This document shows positions 6,429 to 10,278 of a stretch of 10,278 bases of DNA, piece by piece (position 1 is the first letter of the stretch; each line of letters opens with the position of its first letter). The notes under the pieces were generated by a model. That model was given only the letters and a program-made list of their open reading frames with translations. It had not been told where the DNA came from and did not search any database. The stretch covers positions 1 through 10,278 of the forward strand of contig MTNL01000174.1 in NCBI GenBank assembly GCA_002010365.1, written 5' to 3'. The DNA comes from Candidatus Acetothermia bacterium JdFR-50. Its GTDB lineage: Bacteria > Bipolaricaulota > Bipolaricaulia > Bipolaricaulales > Bipolaricaulaceae. The position numbers and the translations under genes are program-made.

Positions 6429-7739
6429 ATGAAGCGTTTTGTCCTGTTCGCGTTGATCGCGCTCTTTGCATTCGGAATGGCCTTGGGCCAGGACAAGATC
6501 AAGATCACCTTCTGGCACGCCATGGGCGGCTGGCGCGTGCCGTTCATCGAGCGGATGGTCCAGGACTTCAACCTCACCCATCCTTGGATCGAGGTCACCG
6601 TGGAGTACAAGGGATCGTACCGCGACACCCTCAACGCGGCCCTGGCGGCGGCCCGGGCCGGCAACCCGCCCCACATCGTCCACTCCTTCGAGGTGGGGAC
6701 CCAGATGAACCTGGATTCCGGCATCTTCGTCTCCCTGGAGGAGCTCATCGACAAGTACGGTCTCATCGTCCCGTGGGAGGACTACATCGACGCCGCCCTG
6801 AACTATTACCGCGTGGGCGGGAAGCTCTTCTGCATGCCGTGGAACTCCTCTAACCCCATCCTCTACTACAACAAGACGATGCTCGATGCCGTGGGCGTGG
6901 AGATGCCGCGCAAGCCCACTTTCGAGGATATCTACGAGATCAGCAAGAAGCTGGTGGAAGCTAAGGTGGCGGAATACGGGATCACCTGGCCCCTCCACTC
7001 TTGGTTCTTCGAGCAGTGGATGGCTAATATGGGCGTAGACTTGGTCAACAACCAGAACGGCCGCGCCGACTACGCCACCGAGATCAACCTCCTGGATCCC
7101 GCGGCCATCGAGATCATGTCCTGGTGGAAGAAGCTCTACGACGAGGGCCTCTGGGTGAACCCCGGCCGCGAGAACTGGTCCCAGGCACGCCAGATCTTCA
7201 TCTCCGGTCAGTCCGCCATGCTCATCTCCTCCACTTCTGATGTCACCCGGATGGAGAACGCCGCCGTGGAACAGGGCTTCGAGCTCGGCACTGCGTTCCT
7301 GCCCATCTCCTCCAAGTACGAGCGCCACGGCGTGGTGATCGGCGGTGGCGCTCTGTGGGTAACCGGCAACCACCCCGATGAGGAGCTGGAGGCCGCGGCC
7401 ACGTTTGTGGTGTGGATGACCCAAGTGGCCCAGACCATCCGCTGGCATCAGGGCACCGGCTACTTCCCCATCCGGGACTCCGCCGTGGAGATCCTGGAGA
7501 AGGAGGGATGGTTCGTGACCCATCCCAACCACCGCACCGCCCTGGACCAGCTCCGTGAGACCAAGCTCGTCACCGCCACCCAAGGGGCGCTGATGGGCAA
7601 CTTCCTTGAGGCTCGCACCTTCATCGAGGACGCCATCGAGGCCATCCTGGCCGGGACTCCCATCGAGACTGCCCTGTCCGAGGCCAAGGCCAAGATCGAC
7701 CAGGGCCTCAAGGATTACCTGGAGCTGGTCGGTGGCTGA
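6429..7739 (+). CDS. ugpB: UgpB-like extracellular solute-binding protein (glycerol-3-phosphate/glycerophosphodiester type)
   Basis: The 436 residues are a family 1 solute-binding protein of a CUT1 ABC importer. The signal peptide MKRFVLFALIALFAFGMALG (1-20) has no Cys, so the protein would be secreted or periplasmic rather than a lipoprotein. The match to E. coli UgpB goes beyond the family level: FWHAMGG (28-34), YKGSY (60-64), ARAGNPPHIVHSFEVGT (75-91), PWNSSNPILYYNK (137-149), IGGGALWV (304-311), WHQGTGYFP (339-347) and MGNFLEAR (389-396). Arg396 would sit at the substrate-binding Arg374 of E. coli UgpB; this alignment is by eye. These retained pocket segments favour glycerol 3-phosphate or a glycerophosphodiester as ligand, and the phosphodiesterase gene downstream agrees. 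Start: ATG 6429 behind a strong AAGGAGGTG. A terminator-like hairpin follows the gene, which fits the excess of binding protein over permease usual in such operons. Confidence 0.9.
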   Translation: MKRFVLFALIALFAFGMALGQDKIKITFWHAMGGWRVPFIERMVQDFNLTHPWIEVTVEYKGSYRDTLNAALAAARAGNPPHIVHSFEVGTQMNLDSGIFVSLEELIDKYGLIVPWEDYIDAALNYYRVGGKLFCMPWNSSNPILYYNKTMLDAVGVEMPRKPTFEDIYEISKKLVEAKVAEYGITWPLHSWFFEQWMANMGVDLVNNQNGRADYATEINLLDPAAIEIMSWWKKLYDEGLWVNPGRENWSQARQIFISGQSAMLISSTSDVTRMENAAVEQGFELGTAFLPISSKYERHGVVIGGGALWVTGNHPDEELEAAATFVVWMTQVAQTIRWHQGTGYFPIRDSAVEILEKEGWFVTHPNHRTALDQLRETKLVTATQGALMGNFLEARTFIEDAIEAILAGTPIETALSEAKAKIDQGLKDYLELVGG

Positions 7740-7754
7740 TAGGGAGAAAAGGAG

Positions 7755-7787
7755 GGGGAGCCCGTATGGGCTCCCCTTTTCTTCTTT
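7755..7787 (+). terminator. Intrinsic terminator between ugpB and ugpA
   Basis: GGGGAGCCC (7755-7763), loop GTAT and GGGCTCCCC (7768-7776) form a perfect 9-bp GC-rich stem followed by TTTTCTTCTTT. It lies 15 bases after the ugpB stop and before the permease genes, which have no promoter I can see. Partial read-through, or protection of the ugpB mRNA 3' end, would give more binding protein than permease. Confidence 0.85.
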
Positions 7788-7808
7788 GGCTTAGATAACG
7801 GGGGGGTC

Positions 7809-8693
7809 ATGCAGAGCAAATTCCCGAATAGGTGGCTGCCCCTGATCCTCCTTCTGCCCACCATCGCCGTTTGTGCGGTCTTCCTCTATTACCCGGTGGC
7901 CCAGAGCTTCGAGTGGAGCCTGTATCGGGCGGCCTTCATGGGGCTAAAGCGGATCTACGTCGGGTTCCAGAACTATGTCCGCCTCTTCACCTCTTCCGAC
8001 TACCACAAGAGCCTTGTCGTGAGTCTCATCTTCGCCGCGGGGGTGGTGGTGATCGGACTCTCGATTTCGCTGGCCATCGCCCTTTTGGCGAACCGCAAGA
8101 TCCGAGGGGCGCGGATCTACCGCCTGCTGCTGATCTGGCCATACGCCCTCTCCCCAGCGGTGGCGGGGACCATCTGGCTGTTTCTTTTCAACCCAACCTC
8201 GGGGGTGCTCACTTACTTCACCGATCGCTTCTTCGGGTTCCGGCTGGATTGGCTCACCAACGCCAACCTCGCCCTCCTTGGGGTGATCGTGGCCGCGGTG
8301 TGGAAGAACTTGGGCTACAACATCGTGTTCTTCCTCGCGGGGCTCCAGAACGTCCCCGGGGAGATCCTGGAAGCGGCCCGCATCGACGGCGCCGGGCCGT
8401 GGAAGTGCTTCTGGAAGGTGACCTTTCCCCTGCTCTCCCCTACCACCTTCTTCCTATTCATCATGAACTTGATCTACGCCTTCTTCGGGGCGTTTGGGCT
8501 CATCGACGTGATGACCAAAGGGGGACCGGTGAACGCCACCAACATCCTCATCTACAACCTGTACCGGGACGCCTTTCAGCACAACAAATGGGGCATGGCC
8601 TCGGCGCAGTCGGTGATCCTCTTCGTGCTCGTCGTGGTCCTCACCCTGATCCAGTTCCGGACCACCGGAAGGAGGGTGCACTATGGCGCCTAA
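7809..8693 (+). CDS. ugpA: UgpA-like ABC transporter permease
   Basis: One of two membrane subunits of a CUT1 sugar/glycerophosphate importer. The 294 residues carry about six hydrophobic segments; the first is WLPLILLLPTIAVCAVFLYY (9-28). The cytoplasmic EAA loop, EAARIDGAGPWKCFWKVTFP (188-207), docks the ATPase. The region VMTKGGPVNATNILIYNLYR (234-253) is very close to the E. coli UgpA sequence at the same place. Start: ATG 7809, with only GGGGGG near it as ribosome binding site; the N terminus fits the family. The end overlaps ugpE by 11 bases, pointing to coupled translation. It lies after the hairpin that follows ugpB. Confidence 0.92.
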   Translation: MQSKFPNRWLPLILLLPTIAVCAVFLYYPVAQSFEWSLYRAAFMGLKRIYVGFQNYVRLFTSSDYHKSLVVSLIFAAGVVVIGLSISLAIALLANRKIRGARIYRLLLIWPYALSPAVAGTIWLFLFNPTSGVLTYFTDRFFGFRLDWLTNANLALLGVIVAAVWKNLGYNIVFFLAGLQNVPGEILEAARIDGAGPWKCFWKVTFPLLSPTTFFLFIMNLIYAFFGAFGLIDVMTKGGPVNATNILIYNLYRDAFQHNKWGMASAQSVILFVLVVVLTLIQFRTTGRRVHYGA

Positions 8694-9540
8694 GGGACGC
8701 TCCGTTTATTGGTACAGGAAACGGGCGGCGATTGTGCTCACCCACGCCGCCTTAATCATCGCCGCCTTGCTCATCTCCTCCCCAGTGCTCTTTGCCATCA
8801 TAAAGAGCACCCAAACCACCGCCCAGGTCTTCTCCTACCCCCCCAAGTTCGTGATCGGCACCGCCGCCCCGGAGAACTACAGCATCGCCTGGCATAATTA
8901 CAACCTGGGTCGGCTGATGCTGAACACCTTCATTGTGGCCGGGGCGGTGATGTTGGGCAAAACCTTGCTTTCCCTCTTCGCGGCCCTAGCGCTTGTTTAC
9001 TTCGACTTCCGTTTCAAAGCGCTGATATTCGTATTCATCCTGGTGACCTTGATGATGCCGGTCCCAGTGCGGATCGTGCCCCTGTTCGACCTAATGCGAA
9101 AACTCCATTGGGGCGACACCTTCTGGGCGCTGACCATCCCATTCTTGGCCTCGGCCACGGGCACGTTCCTCTTTCGGCAACACTTCATGTCCTTCCCCAC
9201 TTCCTTGGTAGACGCCGCCAGGGTGGACGGCGTGGGACCCCTCCGATTCCTGTGGCAGATCCTCATTCCCATGTCCATGAACACCATCGGAGCCCTGGCG
9301 GTAATTGAGTTCGTCTACATCTGGAACCAATACCTCTGGCCCCTGATCATCATCTCCTCCAACCGCAGCCAGATGATTCAGATCGGCCTCAAGATGCTCA
9401 CCGGGGCCGGACCCCAGGGGATGGTGAACTGGGGCGTGGCCATGGCCGGAACGGTGATCACCATGCTTCCACCCCTGATCGTTTTCATGCTCCTGCAGGA
9501 GCAGTTCATGCGCGGCTTCGCCCTCGCCGAGGAGAAATGA
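8683..9540 (+). CDS. ugpE: UgpE-like ABC transporter permease
   Basis: Second membrane subunit of the importer, 285 residues with about six membrane segments. The first is at 16-40 (AAIVLTHAALIIAALLISSP within it). The EAA loop reads VDAARVDGVGPLRFLWQILI (176-195), with Asp instead of the first Glu, which is common in this subunit. FVYIWNQYLWPLI (210-222) is the usual motif after it. Start: ATG 8683 behind GGAGG; it begins inside ugpA. Its stop overlaps the next start as ATGA (9537-9540). No gene for the matching ATPase (UgpC/MalK type) lies within the window; it may follow beyond the right edge or be a shared one elsewhere. Confidence 0.92.
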   Translation: MAPKGRSVYWYRKRAAIVLTHAALIIAALLISSPVLFAIIKSTQTTAQVFSYPPKFVIGTAAPENYSIAWHNYNLGRLMLNTFIVAGAVMLGKTLLSLFAALALVYFDFRFKALIFVFILVTLMMPVPVRIVPLFDLMRKLHWGDTFWALTIPFLASATGTFLFRQHFMSFPTSLVDAARVDGVGPLRFLWQILIPMSMNTIGALAVIEFVYIWNQYLWPLIIISSNRSQMIQIGLKMLTGAGPQGMVNWGVAMAGTVITMLPPLIVFMLLQEQFMRGFALAEEK

Positions 9541-10253
9541 AGGTCATCGCGCACCAGGCGAACAGCAAGGAGGAGCTGGAGAGGGCCCTGAAGGCAGGGG
9601 TGGACATCATCGAGATCGACATCTGGGCCACCCGGGGACACAGGTTTCTGGTGTTCCACGACATCTTCTTGGAGAAGTTCGGCCGCCGCAATAACTGGAC
9701 CATGTACCTCACCCAAGAGGAGATCGAGGAACTCCGCCGCGCCCACCCGGGTTTACTGTACTTGGAGGAGGCGCTGGAGCTGCTGCGGGGCCGGCTAGGG
9801 GTGTTTCTGGAGTTGAAACGTACCCGGCACGCCGAGGCCAGCTACGCGTGGATCGAGGAGGAGCTCCTGCGGCTGTTGGAGGCGAAGGGGGCGTTGGATC
9901 GGGTCACGTTGATCTCCTTCGATCACCTCTCCCTGCTCAGATTCAAGGAGCTCCATCCGCAAGCGCGGGTGGGGATGATCTGCGCCGGCGAATGGTTGAA
10001 CCTTTGGGATGAGGTGGAGCGGCTGGGGCCGACGGCGGTCCTTCCCCACTGGGCCCAGACCACCCCGCGTCTGGTAGAGGAGGCCCACCGCCGGGGGATC
10101 GCGGTGTATCCCTGGATCGTGAACGCTCGGGATCTGTGGGAGATCTTCCGCGAGATGGGCGTGGATGGGATCATCACCGATGAGTTCGAGGGGTTGCTCG
10201 AATTCCTGGGGCGGAAGACGGAGGTGAAGCGTGGCTCTCTACTTCCCCGATGA
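9537..10253 (+). CDS. Glycerophosphodiester phosphodiesterase, UgpQ-like
   Basis: GDPD enzymes hydrolyse glycerophosphodiesters to glycerol 3-phosphate and an alcohol. The 238 residues keep the TIM-barrel signature: IAHQ (4-7) with catalytic His6, IIEIDIWATRG (24-34) with metal ligands Glu26 and Asp28, VFHD (39-42) with the second catalytic His41, FLELK (90-94), LISFDH (125-130), YPWIVN (191-196) and GVDGIITDE (208-216). Unusually, the invariant HRG is HQA, and the ENT box that follows in most members is absent (NSKEELERAL instead), so activity or substrate may differ. There is no signal peptide, so it acts in the cytoplasm. Position after ugpB-A-E with an ATGA stop/start overlap mirrors E. 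coli ugpBAECQ, where UgpQ hydrolyses diesters during import. Confidence 0.88.
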   Translation: MKVIAHQANSKEELERALKAGVDIIEIDIWATRGHRFLVFHDIFLEKFGRRNNWTMYLTQEEIEELRRAHPGLLYLEEALELLRGRLGVFLELKRTRHAEASYAWIEEELLRLLEAKGALDRVTLISFDHLSLLRFKELHPQARVGMICAGEWLNLWDEVERLGPTAVLPHWAQTTPRLVEEAHRRGIAVYPWIVNARDLWEIFREMGVDGIITDEFEGLLEFLGRKTEVKRGSLLPR

Positions 10254-10278
10254 CGGAGCGTTGGAGCGGCTCGAGGAG
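10231..10278 (+). CDS. Start of an unknown protein, cut by the window edge
   Basis: GTG 10231 with GGAGG at 10220-10224 opens a frame, VALYFPDDGALERLEE, that is still open at the window end. It overlaps the last 23 bases of the phosphodiesterase gene, in line with the tight overlaps of this operon. Sixteen residues do not allow a family call. By analogy with ugp operons an ATPase or a glycerol-metabolism enzyme could come next, but the visible residues do not resemble the start of a UgpC/MalK ATPase. Confidence 0.55.
   Translation, partial: MALYFPDDGALERLEE

Noticed and set aside
6408..7583. 391-residue minus-strand open frame opposite ugpB
   Set aside because: Antisense shadow of a well-matched UgpB; composition rich in Gly/Val/His/Asp and no family motif.
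7832..8755. 307-residue plus-strand frame overlapping ugpA in another frame
   Set aside because: Arg/Pro/His-rich frame with no membrane segments; ugpA in the other frame has the EAA loop and all hydrophobic segments.
1..10278. CRISPR repeats, insertion sequences, attachment sites
   Set aside because: No regularly spaced direct repeats, no transposase-like frames and no flanking inverted repeats were seen.

Overview
The window is GC-rich bacterial chromosome, densely packed, with two divergent gene blocks that part at about 4373-4440. The MEP-pathway gene ispG shows it is bacterial. The mix of an Ugp-type sugar transporter with a non-lipoprotein binding protein, a Gly-104-type phosphofructokinase and a short IspG would suit an anaerobic or thermophilic lineage such as Bipolaricaulota (OP1/Acetothermia). 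That placement is a guess from gene style; there is no marker RNA here.

Minus-strand block (1-4372, read right to left). A YjbQ-family thiamine-phosphate synthase gene (3947-4372) is broken by two single-base indels. A sigma70-like promoter (3886-3914) follows, then a c-di-GMP-I (GEMM-I) riboswitch (3680-3781). The last seven bases of the riboswitch P1 helix contain the start codon of a membrane-anchored subtilisin-family protease (2593-3684). Next come a complete ATP-type 6-phosphofructokinase (1481-2449) and an exported protein with two polysaccharide-deacetylase-like (NodB-fold) domains. That last protein is split by a one-base deletion near 336 and runs off the left edge.

Plus-strand block (4441-10278). 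ispG (4441-5493) comes first, with all four 4Fe-4S ligands at the expected spacing. A promoter then drives a DeoR/GlpR-family regulator (5597-6358). This is followed by a ugpB-ugpA-ugpE-like ABC importer, a glycerophosphodiester phosphodiesterase (ugpQ-like, 9537-10253) and the first 16 codons of an overlapping unknown gene. A strong intrinsic terminator-like hairpin sits between ugpB and ugpA, and the genes after it are overlapped. No ATPase (UgpC) is seen. The block reads as a glycerol-3-phosphate/glycerophosphodiester uptake and hydrolysis operon with a local sugar-phosphate-sensing repressor.

The most interesting element is the riboswitch-protease unit: c-di-GMP binding should stabilise P1 and hide the start codon, switching off a surface protease. 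The three frameshifts all lie in conserved family sequence at short homopolymers in the first 4.4 kb, so consensus errors are as likely as real gene decay.
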